A stretch of DNA of 64,000 bases from Sphingobium sp. OAS761 (lineage in GTDB: Bacteria > Pseudomonadota > Alphaproteobacteria > Sphingomonadales > Sphingomonadaceae). Both the position numbers and the translations under genes were made by a program. The notes beneath the pieces are model-generated. The model ran no database searches. It saw only the letters and a list, made by a program, of their open reading frames with translations, and was not told the DNA's origin. Positions 46,394 through 54,860 of the stretch are shown here, piece after piece. How positions within the stretch are numbered: the first letter of the stretch is position 1; each line of letters opens with the position of its first letter. The stretch lies in assembly GCF_024168485.1 (NCBI RefSeq), contig NZ_JALJVY010000012.1, positions 62,001 to 126,000 of the forward strand, given 5' to 3'.

Positions 46394-46495
46394 AAAAAAG
46401 CCGCCCACGCGGGACGGCCTTCACATCCTCGGGGGCGGCACCTTTGCCTTCGGCCTATCCTGACGGAGTGCCCACCTAAACCTCGCCCCCCGATG
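46394..46495 (-). promoter_or_regulatory. Attenuator-type leader RNA of the nrtA operon
   Basis: Minus strand, 5' to 3': CATCGGGGGGCG (46484-46495) pairs with CGCCCCC-GAG-GATG (46424-46437), enclosing small hairpins TCC/GGA and GCC/GGC. Then GCCGTCCC (46411-46418) pairs with GGGCGGC (46400-46406) and is followed by TTTTTT (46394-46399), an intrinsic terminator about 50 bases before the nrtA ATG. GCCGCCC (46433-46439), part of the first stem, is an exact complement of the terminator's 3' arm, so the two folds exclude each other. This is the layout of a regulated attenuator; nitrate operons elsewhere use ANTAR proteins (NasR, NasT) for this. No clear pair of ANTAR hexaloops was found. Confidence 0.7.
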
Positions 46496-46978
46496 GACGA
46501 AGCCGGAATATATCAACGAACATCATTATTCGTTAAATCCGAAATGCCATGATTTTCGATTCGCAACAAGCGGTTTTTTGCGTTGCGGCATTTTCGGCGG
46601 CGCCGGACGATGCAATATCGAACGATGATCTCGCTACAGAAAGGTAGCGGGCGCAGGTCGGGGACGGATGGCTTGTCGTGACCGGCCCCGATGGGACGGA
46701 ATGCGCTCGTCGCCGAAGACGACCCCTGATCTTGTCTGTCCGTCCGCACCCGCTTCTCCAGATCGGTGTAAGAGAAGGCCCTCTCGAACGCCGGCCCGCT
46801 CCAAGCATCCTTGCAACCTCAGATTACGACCGTGCTAGGGTGAAAACACGTCCGAGCCTGTAGCGCCACCGACTTCTTCAACAGCCTGATAAGCCCACGC
46901 GACCAGTGCTTTCGCAGAAGCGCGAGCTGGCGGAACTTCTCCGCGCATTGGTGAACGCCAACGGCTTAGGCGCATAGG
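46496..46978. other. Gene-free stretch between nrtA leader and TonB receptor gene
   Basis: No convincing gene. Near 46500-46620 the sequence is A/T-rich and probably holds the nrtA promoter (candidate -10 TATATT near 46510, minus strand). From about 46870 a rightward frame reads CRH-less remnant QQPDKPTRPVLSQKREL, then AELLRALVNANGLGA and stop at 46976, which looks like the tail of a lost gene. ACTTCTTCAACAGCCTG near 46880 resembles the ends of some insertion sequences. I could not find a matching partner end. Confidence 0.35.
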
Positions 46979-49390
46979 TCAGTTCGCCCCGAACGGGACG
47001 CGCAACGTCACGCCATAGGTGGTTGGCGGAGCATAGATGGAAGTGACCCCCAATATGCCCAGATTGAGTGCATAAGCGCGATAGGCCTTGTCGAATATGT
47101 TGCGACCCCAGGCGGTGATCGACGCACCGGTGCCTTTGTGCTTGTAGGTCAGCGACGCGTTGGTGACGTTGTAGGCCTTCTGCAATGAGCCAAGGCCGTT
47201 GGTGACTTCCAGGAACTGGTCATCATACCACACCCCATCGACCTGGGCCGCGAGATTGCCGCCGGCCACGTCGACATTGTAGCGCAACAGATAGTTGAAG
47301 CTGAAGCGTGGGGCGTTGGGCAACTCGGCTTTGGTGATGTTGGCTTGCGGGAATTCGCACCGGAAGGCCCCGCCGATGTTGGTGCAATATTGCGTGTCGG
47401 GCGCACCCGGGAAGAATTCCGGGCCGAACTGCACGCCCGTCGCCGGGATGCTGTCGACCGATGACGTTTCCCAGGTGGCGCCGAACACGGCGTCAAAGCG
47501 TGGCGAGGGAGACCAGAAGGCTTCCAGTTCCGCGCCGGTCGCGTGCGCATCGCTATTGTAGATACGCGGCACCCCGCCGGCGAGCGAGAAGGCCTGATAG
47601 TCATCATACATATAGTGATAGACCGTGCCGTTCAGCCGGAGCGTGCGATCGAACAGCGAAGTCTTGAAGCCGGCTTCGAGGCTGTTGAGCGTCTCGGGCC
47701 GGTGGCGGAAATCCTGTGCCGCGATATTCGATGAGAGTGACCAGTTGCCCCCCTTGATGCCGCGGTTCCACGAAGCGAACAGCAGCGTATCGGCCGTTGC
47801 CTGGAAGTTGAGCGAGACCCGCGCGGCCCAGTCGGAATAGACTTCGCGGTTCACCCCCGGAACCACGGCGGCCAGATCCTTATCGGTGAAGAGCACGACA
47901 GGATCGGGCTGGGGCGCGTAGGTGGGATCGCTGAGGACGTTGACGTAGTCGATCGCCTTGTTGTCCTTGGAATAGCGTCCGCCTACGGTGAGCGACAGCC
48001 GATCGGTGAAGCGGATGTCGCCTTGCGCGAAGATCGACCAGTTCTTTGACGATATCTTGTAGAATTGATCCACCGTCGGGACGGAGAACCCCCCGTTTCC
48101 GGCGACCGCCAGGTCGATGATCGGCGCGTTGGTGACGCCATGCAGGCCGTCATACTTCATGTCGAGGAAGTAGGCGCCGACCTGCCATTTCAGGGGCTCG
48201 CTGTCTCCTGAAAGACGCAATTCCTGCGAGAATTGCTTGAATTTGACGAATGTATCGACGTTGACGATCAGGAAAGGCAGGGCATCGCCATCCTCGACAT
48301 AGGTCTTGTTCATCGTCAGATAGTTGGTGATCGACGTCAGTTGAACGTCGCCGAGCTTCCAGTCGAGCTGACCCTGATAGGAATTCATCACGCGGTTGAG
48401 CGAGCCGCGCCGTTCGCCGAAATGCTCCCACGGAGAGGCGGGGAGCCCGGTCACGCCATTGATCACGCCGGTCTGGTCGTCGCTGAGACCGGTTGCGCTG
48501 GTGTTGCAATATCCGTTGGCGAGATAGACGCAGTTTTCAAAGACATAGCCGCCGGTGGCGACGTTGTTGTCCTCGGCATGCTTGTACCACAGGCTGAGCG
48601 TGGCATCGGGCGAAAGATCGGCCTGGATGTTGATGCGGGCGGCCCAGCCGTTCTTGCCGCCGAGATCCTGCCCGCTGCCGGGCGCGATGAGATTGCCCTC
48701 GCCGTCCAGCGTATCACGCGACTTGATGTAGCCGTCGGCCTTTTCCACGCGCGCCGCGCCGCGGAAGCGGAGGCCCGGCGCGATGGCGCCGCCGACCGCG
48801 CCTTCCAGCGACCAGGCGTTGAAGCGCCCATATTCGCCCATGGCATAGCCGTTGAATTCATCCTTGCTGGCGTCTTCGCTGAGGTAATGGATCAGGCCGC
48901 CGGTGGCGTTGCGACCGAACAGCGTGCCCTGCGGTCCGCGCAGCACTTCGACGCGCTTGATATCGAACAGCTGGCCGGCGACCGCGTTCATCGAGGCGAT
49001 GTAGGCGTTGTCCTGATAGACGGCGACGGGGGCTTCGAGATTGTCGGTAAAGTTGCTCTGCGAAATGCCGCGCAGGCTGAAGATGGTCAGGTTCGGCGAC
49101 CAAGCGTTCACGCGCAATGACGGGATCTGCTGCGTGATCTGGGTCGTATCGGTGATGCCCAGGCGCTCCACCTGCTCGCCGGTGAAGGCACTGACCGAGA
49201 TGGGAATCCTTTGCAGACTTTCGTTGCGCTTGGTTGCGGTGACGATGATTTCGCCGGCCATGCCCTGGTCGGCGGAATCCTCCGTCGGGGCGGAGCGCGC
49301 TTCCTGCGCACCGGCGAACGTGGGGACGGTCATGGCGGTGCAAGAAAACAACAGCGATGCAAACCGCGCATCGCGGATCGAGTACTTCAT
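46979..49390 (-). CDS. TonB-dependent outer-membrane receptor
   Basis: About 803 residues from the ATG at 49390. Signal peptide (RFASLLFSCTAMTVPTFAGA), TonB-box-like start of the plug (GEIIVTATKRNESLQRIPIS), plug core (FDIKRVEVLRGPQGTLFGRN, ATGGLIHYLSED), and a 22-strand type barrel ending in GVTLRVPFGAN. It resembles the sphingomonad receptors used for aromatic and other organic compounds and not siderophore receptors in particular. It is divergent from the monooxygenase gene, and a copy of the composite regulatory element lies 81 bases upstream, so it likely imports the substrate of the cluster. Confidence 0.93.
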   Translation of the reverse strand: MKYSIRDARFASLLFSCTAMTVPTFAGAQEARSAPTEDSADQGMAGEIIVTATKRNESLQRIPISVSAFTGEQVERLGITDTTQITQQIPSLRVNAWSPNLTIFSLRGISQSNFTDNLEAPVAVYQDNAYIASMNAVAGQLFDIKRVEVLRGPQGTLFGRNATGGLIHYLSEDASKDEFNGYAMGEYGRFNAWSLEGAVGGAIAPGLRFRGAARVEKADGYIKSRDTLDGEGNLIAPGSGQDLGGKNGWAARINIQADLSPDATLSLWYKHAEDNNVATGGYVFENCVYLANGYCNTSATGLSDDQTGVINGVTGLPASPWEHFGERRGSLNRVMNSYQGQLDWKLGDVQLTSITNYLTMNKTYVEDGDALPFLIVNVDTFVKFKQFSQELRLSGDSEPLKWQVGAYFLDMKYDGLHGVTNAPIIDLAVAGNGGFSVPTVDQFYKISSKNWSIFAQGDIRFTDRLSLTVGGRYSKDNKAIDYVNVLSDPTYAPQPDPVVLFTDKDLAAVVPGVNREVYSDWAARVSLNFQATADTLLFASWNRGIKGGNWSLSSNIAAQDFRHRPETLNSLEAGFKTSLFDRTLRLNGTVYHYMYDDYQAFSLAGGVPRIYNSDAHATGAELEAFWSPSPRFDAVFGATWETSSVDSIPATGVQFGPEFFPGAPDTQYCTNIGGAFRCEFPQANITKAELPNAPRFSFNYLLRYNVDVAGGNLAAQVDGVWYDDQFLEVTNGLGSLQKAYNVTNASLTYKHKGTGASITAWGRNIFDKAYRAYALNLGILGVTSIYAPPTTYGVTLRVPFGAN

Positions 49391-49470
49391 CTGCTTTCTC
49401 CCTAAACCTGTCAGTGGTGCAATTCTTAGTCGGCACAATCGGACGAGTTGTCGGAGATATGTGTCTCATA

Positions 49471-49508
49471 GTTTACAGTGCGGCGCAATAACGATCTATT
49501 GTTACCCA
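49471..49508 (-). promoter_or_regulatory. Diverged composite regulatory element before TonB receptor
   Basis: On the minus strand: TGGGTAACAA (49499-49508), exactly 17 bases, GCACTGTAAAC (49471-49481). Against the exact copies it matches 8 of 10 in the left half and 7 of 11 in the right half, with identical spacing. It ends 80 bases before the receptor ATG. Confidence 0.5.
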
Positions 49509-49636
49509 CAGGAAACAGACATGCGGGGGTTTTGAGTGCCATTGGCGTCAGTGCCAACGCCGCCGCCAAAACTTTCATAATAAGCTGTAATTAAACAATT
49601 TATTTGTTTCAATTGGAGGGAAAATTTAGGATATTG

Positions 49637-49674
49637 TATGTAACAATCATCATTGAAAATGCCGTATTGTTTAC
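49637..49674 (+). promoter_or_regulatory. Composite regulatory element before monooxygenase
   Basis: TATGTAACAA (49637-49646), 17 bases, GTATTGTTTAC (49664-49674), 68 bases before the monooxygenase ATG. The left part sits inside a perfect dyad ATTGT-ATGTA-ACAAT (49634-49648), which has the T-N11-A form bound by LysR-type regulators. TTGTTT in the right part could be a -35. The same two words with the same spacing recur at 56500-56537. Confidence 0.7.
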
Positions 49675-49742
49675 GTTTCGCGGCGATGCTGCTATCAGTT
49701 GAGGCGAGCCAAGCGATTCGCTTCCGAACAGGAGAGCTGGAC

Positions 49743-50978
49743 ATGTCCCGAACGATGAGCGCGCATCACGACCCCTCAAACCCGACGCCGGGCGACGCTT
49801 CTGCGACGCATCCGGATCCGGACGAGCTCGTGGCTCGCGCTCGTGCCATGGTGCCAATTTTGCGGGCGCGCGAGGAGGAGGCAATCGGCAACCGGCAGGT
49901 GTCTCCCGATACCATCGCCGCGTTCCAGGAGGCCGGGTTTTTCCGCATTCTTCAGCCAGCCCGCTACGGCGGCTACGAAATGTCGCCGGCGACCTACTGT
50001 GAGGTCGCTAAGGCCCTGGCGGAAGGCTGCATGGGCAGTGCCTGGGTCTATGGCGTGGTGGCGGTCCACAACTGGCAGCTGGCGTTGTTCGATCCACAGG
50101 CGGCGCAGGACGTCTGGGGCGCGGACACGTCGGTCCTGATCAGTTCCTCCTACATGCCCACCGGCAAGGCGACCAAGGTTGAGGGCGGTTATCGCTTCAG
50201 CGGGCGCTGGGCCTTTTCCAGCGGATCGGAGCATTGCCAGTGGGTCATCCTGGGCGCGAACATGGTGGCCGACGATGGCGACGGTCAGCCCGAGCCCTAC
50301 AACTTCCTCGTGCCGCGCAGCGATTATGCGATCATCGATACCTGGCGGACGATGGGACTGTGCCCGACCGGCAGCAACGATATCGTGGTGGACGACGTGT
50401 TCGTGCCGCAGCACAGGGTGATCCGCGAGCGTGATATGTTCAACCTGGACTGTCCCGGCCATGCCGCCAATCCGGGCGCGCTCTACCGCATTCCTTTCGC
50501 GCAGTTGTTCAACCGGACGGTGTCGACCACGTCGCTTGGCTCGCTGCGCCGTGCGCTGGAGGTGTTCGTGGATGCGACCCGGCAGAAGCGAACGACCTAC
50601 ACCGGCGTCCGGGTGGCGAGCGACACCATGATCCAGGAAGCCGTGGCGGAGGTGATGCTGACGCTCAGCGATCTGGAAGCGCGGCTTGCCAATGATCTGG
50701 CTGAGCTGGAGGCAAGGGCGCGGACCGGCGACTGGCCGATCGAGCGGCGCGCGCAGCTTGGCCACCACACCACCGCGATGGTTTCGCGCTGTGTCGAGGC
50801 GATTGACAAGCTGATGCTGTTTTCCGGCGGCAAAGCCATCTATAGCGGAAATGTGGTCCAGCGCGCATTCCTGGATATCCACTGCGCCCGCGCGCACGTG
50901 GCCAACAACCCGTTCCCCTATGCGCGCAACCTTGGCGCGCTGGCGTTCGGGTTCGAGAACGACTGCTACGATCTGTAA
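49743..50978 (+). CDS. Flavin-dependent monooxygenase, acyl-CoA dehydrogenase fold
   Basis: 411 residues from the ATG at 49743 (AGGAGAG ribosome site). It belongs to the oxygenase components of two-component, reduced-flavin-dependent hydroxylases such as HsaA and p-hydroxyphenylacetate hydroxylase C2. Seen features: N-terminal helical domain with FQEAGFFRILQPARYGGYEM, a middle barrel with GRWAFSSGSEHCQWVILGAN and GLCPTGSNDIVVDDVFVPQH, and a C-terminal helical bundle containing LFSGGKAIYSGNVVQRAFLD and IHCARAHVANNPFPY. An aromatic substrate is likely. Its flavin reductase is not in the window. Confidence 0.87.
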   Translation: MSRTMSAHHDPSNPTPGDASATHPDPDELVARARAMVPILRAREEEAIGNRQVSPDTIAAFQEAGFFRILQPARYGGYEMSPATYCEVAKALAEGCMGSAWVYGVVAVHNWQLALFDPQAAQDVWGADTSVLISSSYMPTGKATKVEGGYRFSGRWAFSSGSEHCQWVILGANMVADDGDGQPEPYNFLVPRSDYAIIDTWRTMGLCPTGSNDIVVDDVFVPQHRVIRERDMFNLDCPGHAANPGALYRIPFAQLFNRTVSTTSLGSLRRALEVFVDATRQKRTTYTGVRVASDTMIQEAVAEVMLTLSDLEARLANDLAELEARARTGDWPIERRAQLGHHTTAMVSRCVEAIDKLMLFSGGKAIYSGNVVQRAFLDIHCARAHVANNPFPYARNLGALAFGFENDCYDL

Positions 50979-51041
50979 GCGCGGGGGGCTGCTGCGACAG
51001 CCACTGGCGCCTTTCCGCACGCTGCAGGCGCGCCGACGCGA

Positions 51042-51986
51042 TCAGATTGCGGTGGCGAGGCCTAGCAGCGCGCCCGAACCGTGGCCTTGTTCGTCATTCG
51101 TTTCTTCCCGTACAAAGTCCACGAACGCGCGAACCTTCGACAGAGCAAAGTTTCCGCGCGGGAAGATGATGTGCAGCGGAATACTTTCGGTCACCAGATC
51201 CTCCAGCAGAGGCTCAAGCCGTTTTGCGGCGATGTCGGCCTCTACCAGGAAACGGGGCAGGTAGCTGATGCCGAGCCCGTTAAGCGTCGCCTCACGCGCC
51301 ATGCGGACCGAGTTGGTGGTCAACGGGCCGCGGTTGACGGCCACGATCATATCGTCGGAAAGGCGCCATTCGCCCACTTTGGACAGATGGGTTTCCACGA
51401 TGCAGGTGTGGTCTTTCAGATCATTGGGGGTAGAAGGCCAGCCGACCCCGGCCAGATAGGCCGGAGCGGCCACCAGCACCATCGGATATGTGCGTAGTTG
51501 GACCGATTCGAGGCTGGCGTCGAACGGCTCCCCCATCCAGAAGGCGACGTCGAACCGGCCCTTGAGCATATCGACCTTGCTGTCCGACAGGTTCAGGAAC
51601 AGCCGGACTTCCGGATAGCGCGCGAGAAAGCGGGGTATGATCGAGGTCAGATCGAACAGCGACGCCACGACCGGCGCGTTGACCTTCAGCTCACCGCGCG
51701 GCTTGGACACCATCCCGGTGATGACCTGGTTGGCTTCGCTCACTTCATCGACAATGCGGGCGCAACGGGCGTACATCTCGCGGCCTGCGGGCGTGAGCGT
51801 TACCGAGCGGGTGGTACGGTCAAGCAGGCGCACCCCGATGCTTTGCTCAAGCTTGGCGACCTGACGGCTGACCGCAGCCTTCGAATAGCCCAGCAGCTTG
51901 GCGGCGTTGGAGAAGCCGCCCGTGCTGACCACCGCGGCGAAAGACATCATCGCCATCACATTACCCAGGTCTGGTCTTTCTTCCAT
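51042..51986 (-). CDS. LysR-family transcriptional regulator
   Basis: 314 residues. The N-terminal winged helix-turn-helix is clear (FAAVVSTGGFSNAAKLLGYS, KAAVSRQVAKLEQSIGVRLL, DRTTRSVTLTPAGREMYARC) and a substrate-binding-type effector domain follows (GELKVNAPVVASLFDLTSII onward, then TTNSVRMAREATLNGLGISY). Sequence type is near the CrgA group. It is divergent from the aminotransferase gene and is the only regulator in the catabolic region, so it is the best candidate for the composite elements. The effector is unknown. Confidence 0.92.
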   Translation of the reverse strand: MEERPDLGNVMAMMSFAAVVSTGGFSNAAKLLGYSKAAVSRQVAKLEQSIGVRLLDRTTRSVTLTPAGREMYARCARIVDEVSEANQVITGMVSKPRGELKVNAPVVASLFDLTSIIPRFLARYPEVRLFLNLSDSKVDMLKGRFDVAFWMGEPFDASLESVQLRTYPMVLVAAPAYLAGVGWPSTPNDLKDHTCIVETHLSKVGEWRLSDDMIVAVNRGPLTTNSVRMAREATLNGLGISYLPRFLVEADIAAKRLEPLLEDLVTESIPLHIIFPRGNFALSKVRAFVDFVREETNDEQGHGSGALLGLATAI

Positions 51987-52057
51987 GGTCGATCCGTGTT
52001 GCAGCGGGACGCGCGAGTCAATCCCGATGGGGATAGCAGGCGTTCGGCCGAGGTGGT

Positions 52058-52127
52058 TGATTGTTTACATTATGCAAAAATGAGCTCAATATACGATGAC
52101 TGTTGCGCTATAATTGACTTTGCGCAA
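52058..52127. promoter_or_regulatory. Operator/promoter region between lysR and aminotransferase genes
   Basis: TGATTGTTTAC (52058-52068) repeats the right half of the composite element, with TTG-N11-CAA (52061-52077) around it, a LysR-type box. Further right, TTGCGC (52103-52108) and GCGCAA (52122-52127) form a perfect inverted repeat with 13 bases between. A consensus -10, TATAAT (52109-52114), lies inside it, 76 bases before the aminotransferase ATG. A good -35 at the right distance is lacking, as expected for an activated promoter. Confidence 0.55.
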
Positions 52128-52189
52128 ATAAGACAGCGAAGCAAAATCGGGGCCGCGATTCGTGAGGCGGCCCATTTGGGAGTTTCCAC

Positions 52190-53551
52190 ATGGCCAGCAA
52201 GCTTTCCCCCCATGCGCTGCAGGACCAGCGCAGCCAGTTTCATCCCTTCACGTCGATAAACGACCTGAGAAACGAAGGGCCGACGGTCATGGCTTCGGGA
52301 TCAGGCGTGCGCGTGCGCGACGTGAACGGCAAGGAATATCTCGACGGCATGGCCGGCCTGTGGTGCGTGAATCTCGGCTATGGCCGCAGGGAAATCGTTG
52401 ACGCGATCACCCGGCAGAGCGAGCGCCTGTCATTCTTCCACACGTTCAACGGGATGAGCACCGATGTAGTGGCCGAATGTGCCGAGGCACTGCTGGCCCG
52501 CGCGCCGGTGCCGATGTCGCGCGTGTTCTTCGGCGCTTCGGGCAGTGATGCCAACGAAACCCAGCTCAAGCTGATCTGGGTTTACAACAACCTGCGCGGC
52601 AGGCCCGAAAAGAAGAAGGTCATCGCGCGCTGGAACGCCTATCACGGATCGGGCGTGGCGACGGCCAGCCTGACCGGCCTGCCGATGATGCACAATCTCT
52701 TCGATCTGCCCAAGGGGCCGATCCTGCATGTCAGTGCCCCCTATTATTACCGCCAAGCCCCGGCCGGTATGAGCGAGCGTGATTTCTCGAAGCAGCTCGC
52801 CAGGGAACTGGAAGATGTGATCGAGCGCGAGGGCGGCGATACGATCGCGGCGTTCTTCGCCGAAGCAGTCATGGGCGCAGGTGGCCTGATCCCGCCGCCT
52901 GAGGGCTATTTCGATGAAATCATGCCGATCCTGAAGAAGCACGATATTCTCCTCGTCGCCGACGAGGTCGTCTCGGGCTTCGGCCGCCTTGGCACATACT
53001 GGGGCAGCCAGACCTACGGATATGAGCCCGACCTGATCACATCGGCGAAGGGCGTTACGTCCGGCTATTTCCCGATGTCGGCGGTGTTCATATCCCCGAA
53101 GGTTTGGGACGTGATCGAAGGCGGGGCCGATCAGGTCGGCGTGTTCGGCCACGGCTATACCTACTCGGCGCATCCAGTCGGCGCGGCCGCAGCGCTCGCG
53201 GCGCTGAAGCTCATCGACGATCTAAATGTGGTGCAGAACGTCGCCGATGTCGGCCCCTACTTGATGCAAGGGTTGCAGGACCGGTTGGGCCAGCACCCCC
53301 ATGTGGGCGACATCCGGGGCAAGGGACTGATGCTCGGCATCGAACTGGTAAAGGATCGCGAGACAAAGGAAACGCTGCCGATGGCGAACCGGACCGGGCG
53401 CCAGGTCCTGAAGGCTGCCGCCGAACGAGGCCTGATCACCCGGGCGCTGGGGGATACCCTCGTGTTCGCGCCGCCGCTCGTCATCACGCGCAACGAAGCT
53501 GACGAGATCGCCGACAAGTTCGCGCTCGCCGTCAAAGACGTCCTGGGCTGA
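52190..53551 (+). CDS. Class III (omega) aminotransferase
   Basis: 453-residue PLP enzyme. Seen: the N-terminal FHPFTSINDLRNEGPTVMAS, FFGASGSDANETQLKLIWVY, NAYHGSGVATASLTGL, the cofactor segment LLVADEVVSGFGRLGTYWGS, and the PLP lysine K287 (TSAKGVTSGYFPMSAVFIS). This group (omega-amino acid:pyruvate and related aminotransferases) moves amino groups from primary amines or omega-amino acids to pyruvate or similar acceptors. It suggests that the cluster substrate, or an intermediate, carries a primary amine. It diverges from the lysR gene and precedes the MFS gene. Confidence 0.92.
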   Translation: MASKLSPHALQDQRSQFHPFTSINDLRNEGPTVMASGSGVRVRDVNGKEYLDGMAGLWCVNLGYGRREIVDAITRQSERLSFFHTFNGMSTDVVAECAEALLARAPVPMSRVFFGASGSDANETQLKLIWVYNNLRGRPEKKKVIARWNAYHGSGVATASLTGLPMMHNLFDLPKGPILHVSAPYYYRQAPAGMSERDFSKQLARELEDVIEREGGDTIAAFFAEAVMGAGGLIPPPEGYFDEIMPILKKHDILLVADEVVSGFGRLGTYWGSQTYGYEPDLITSAKGVTSGYFPMSAVFISPKVWDVIEGGADQVGVFGHGYTYSAHPVGAAAALAALKLIDDLNVVQNVADVGPYLMQGLQDRLGQHPHVGDIRGKGLMLGIELVKDRETKETLPMANRTGRQVLKAAAERGLITRALGDTLVFAPPLVITRNEADEIADKFALAVKDVLG

Positions 53552-53605
53552 CATAGCGGGCGGCGTCCGCGTCTTCCGGGCGCCGCCAACCCGGGAGGGC
53601 GTGAG

Positions 53606-54793
53606 ATGGAACTGAATACGGCAATTTCGGGACTGGCGGCGGCCGAGGCGTCGGCCACCCGCGTTTCGCGCGGGGGCCTGGTCAGCGCGACGCTGGTCGC
53701 CCTGATCGGTGCGGTGGTCATCTTCATCACGCCGGGGTTCCTCGCACTCGTCGCGCAGAAGACGGGGTTCGACAACGATCAGCTCGGCTATCTCGTCGCC
53801 TGGGACATCAACGCCATGGGCGTGACGGTTGGGCTGAGCACCTTTGCGCTGGCGCGCGTACGGTGGCGGCCGGCGGTTGCGCTGGGACTGACGCTGATAG
53901 CGGCGGGCAATCTGCTGACCGCTTCGGTCGATGGCTTCGTGCCGATGGTGGCGGCCAGGGTGGTCGCCGGCGCAGGCGAGGGGATAGCCGTAGGTTTCTC
54001 GTTCGCGGCGCTTGGCCGTGCGGTCAATCCTGACCGGGCGTTTTCCGTGTACCTCGTGATCGGCGCGCTGCTCAGCTCGGCGTTCCTCTATACGTTGCCG
54101 GGCATCCAGGCGGTGGTCCAGCCGGGCGTCGTGTTCGCGCTGATCGGCGTTATCGCCGCCCTGGTCATCCTGACGCTGAAAGCTTTCCCCGATGGCAGCA
54201 AGGACGAGCCTGATTTATTTGCGGGCGGCGGCAAGGTCGACCTGCGGCTGGCGGCAGGATCGCTGCTGGGCGTGTTCCTGCTGTTCTTCGCAATGGGGGC
54301 GGTATGGGGCTATTCGGAACGCATCGGACTCGACAGCGCGTTGCCGGTAGGCGTGATTGCACGAGGGCTGTCCATTGGTACCCTGGCCGGGATGGTTGGT
54401 GCGGGCGCGGCAGGATTTCTGCCCCGTCACTGGGGAAGAACCATGCCGCTGATGCTCAGCGGCGCGGCGGGGATCGCCAGCTTCCTGCTATATGACGGCC
54501 AGGTGGCGCCCAATGCCTTCGTGATCGCCACCGTGCTGATGATGTTCAGCTGGAACTTCGCGCAGCCGCTGCTTTCGGGAATCTGCTCGGAAGCCTGTCA
54601 GCGCGGACGGGTGGTCTGCGCCATGGGCTCGATCCAGACCTTCGGCACCGGGCTTGGCCCTGCCGCTGCTGCAGCAACGCTGAGCACCGGCTCGTTCCGG
54701 TTCATGCTATATGCCGCGTGCGCCGTGCTGGCGCTCAGCATCGTGGTGACAACGCTGACCATCGCCGGAGAGCGCAGGCGCGCCCGCGCCTGA
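53606..54793 (+). CDS. MFS transporter
   Basis: 395 residues with twelve predicted helices in two halves, the loop between helices 6 and 7 being DGSKDEPDLFAGGGKVDL. No strong substrate signature; an MFS-like conserved loop is GFVPMVAARVVAGAGEGIAV. As part of the cluster it may carry the substrate across the inner membrane after TonB-driven uptake. It is 54 bases after the aminotransferase gene, with a GC hairpin (GGCGGCG/CGCCGCC, 53559-53587) in the gap. Confidence 0.87.
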   Translation: MELNTAISGLAAAEASATRVSRGGLVSATLVALIGAVVIFITPGFLALVAQKTGFDNDQLGYLVAWDINAMGVTVGLSTFALARVRWRPAVALGLTLIAAGNLLTASVDGFVPMVAARVVAGAGEGIAVGFSFAALGRAVNPDRAFSVYLVIGALLSSAFLYTLPGIQAVVQPGVVFALIGVIAALVILTLKAFPDGSKDEPDLFAGGGKVDLRLAAGSLLGVFLLFFAMGAVWGYSERIGLDSALPVGVIARGLSIGTLAGMVGAGAAGFLPRHWGRTMPLMLSGAAGIASFLLYDGQVAPNAFVIATVLMMFSWNFAQPLLSGICSEACQRGRVVCAMGSIQTFGTGLGPAAAAATLSTGSFRFMLYAACAVLALSIVVTTLTIAGERRRARA

Positions 54794-54825
54794 TCGCTCG
54801 AATTTTTCTGCGCTCGAAGGGGGGC

Positions 54826-54854
54826 GGGGCCGGGGACCATTGGTCTCCGGCCCC
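54826..54854. terminator. Bidirectional terminator-type hairpin
   Basis: GGGGCCGGGGACC (54826-54838) pairs with GGTCTCCGGCCCC (54842-54854) with one mismatch and a 3-base loop. It lies between the converging MFS and SDR genes. T tracts are weak, TTGTC on the right side only, so it may act with both transcripts. Confidence 0.6.
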
Positions 54855-54860
54855 TTGTCG

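Larger units (their letters stand above)
49391..49742. other. Divergent regulatory region: TonB receptor / monooxygenase
   Basis: This A/T-rich 352-base stretch has no gene. It holds two copies of the composite element: a diverged one facing the TonB gene (49471-49508, minus) and an exact one facing the monooxygenase (49637-49674, plus). A third, simple inverted repeat, AAACAA-TTTA-TTTGTTT, lies near 49593-49609. The ribosome sites are AGGGAGAAAG for the receptor and AGGAGAG for the monooxygenase. Confidence 0.6.

Noticed and set aside
46400..46495. nrtA leader as a glycine or guanidine riboswitch
   Set aside because: GCCGAAGGCAAAG recalls part of the glycine aptamer, but the partner elements of either class are missing. 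I keep only the attenuator claim.
46518..46545. TGGCATTTCGGATTTA (minus strand) as a sigma-54 promoter of nrtA
   Set aside because: The -24 TGGCAT is fair, but the -12 GC is absent (TT at that place), so it fails the GG-N10-GC rule.
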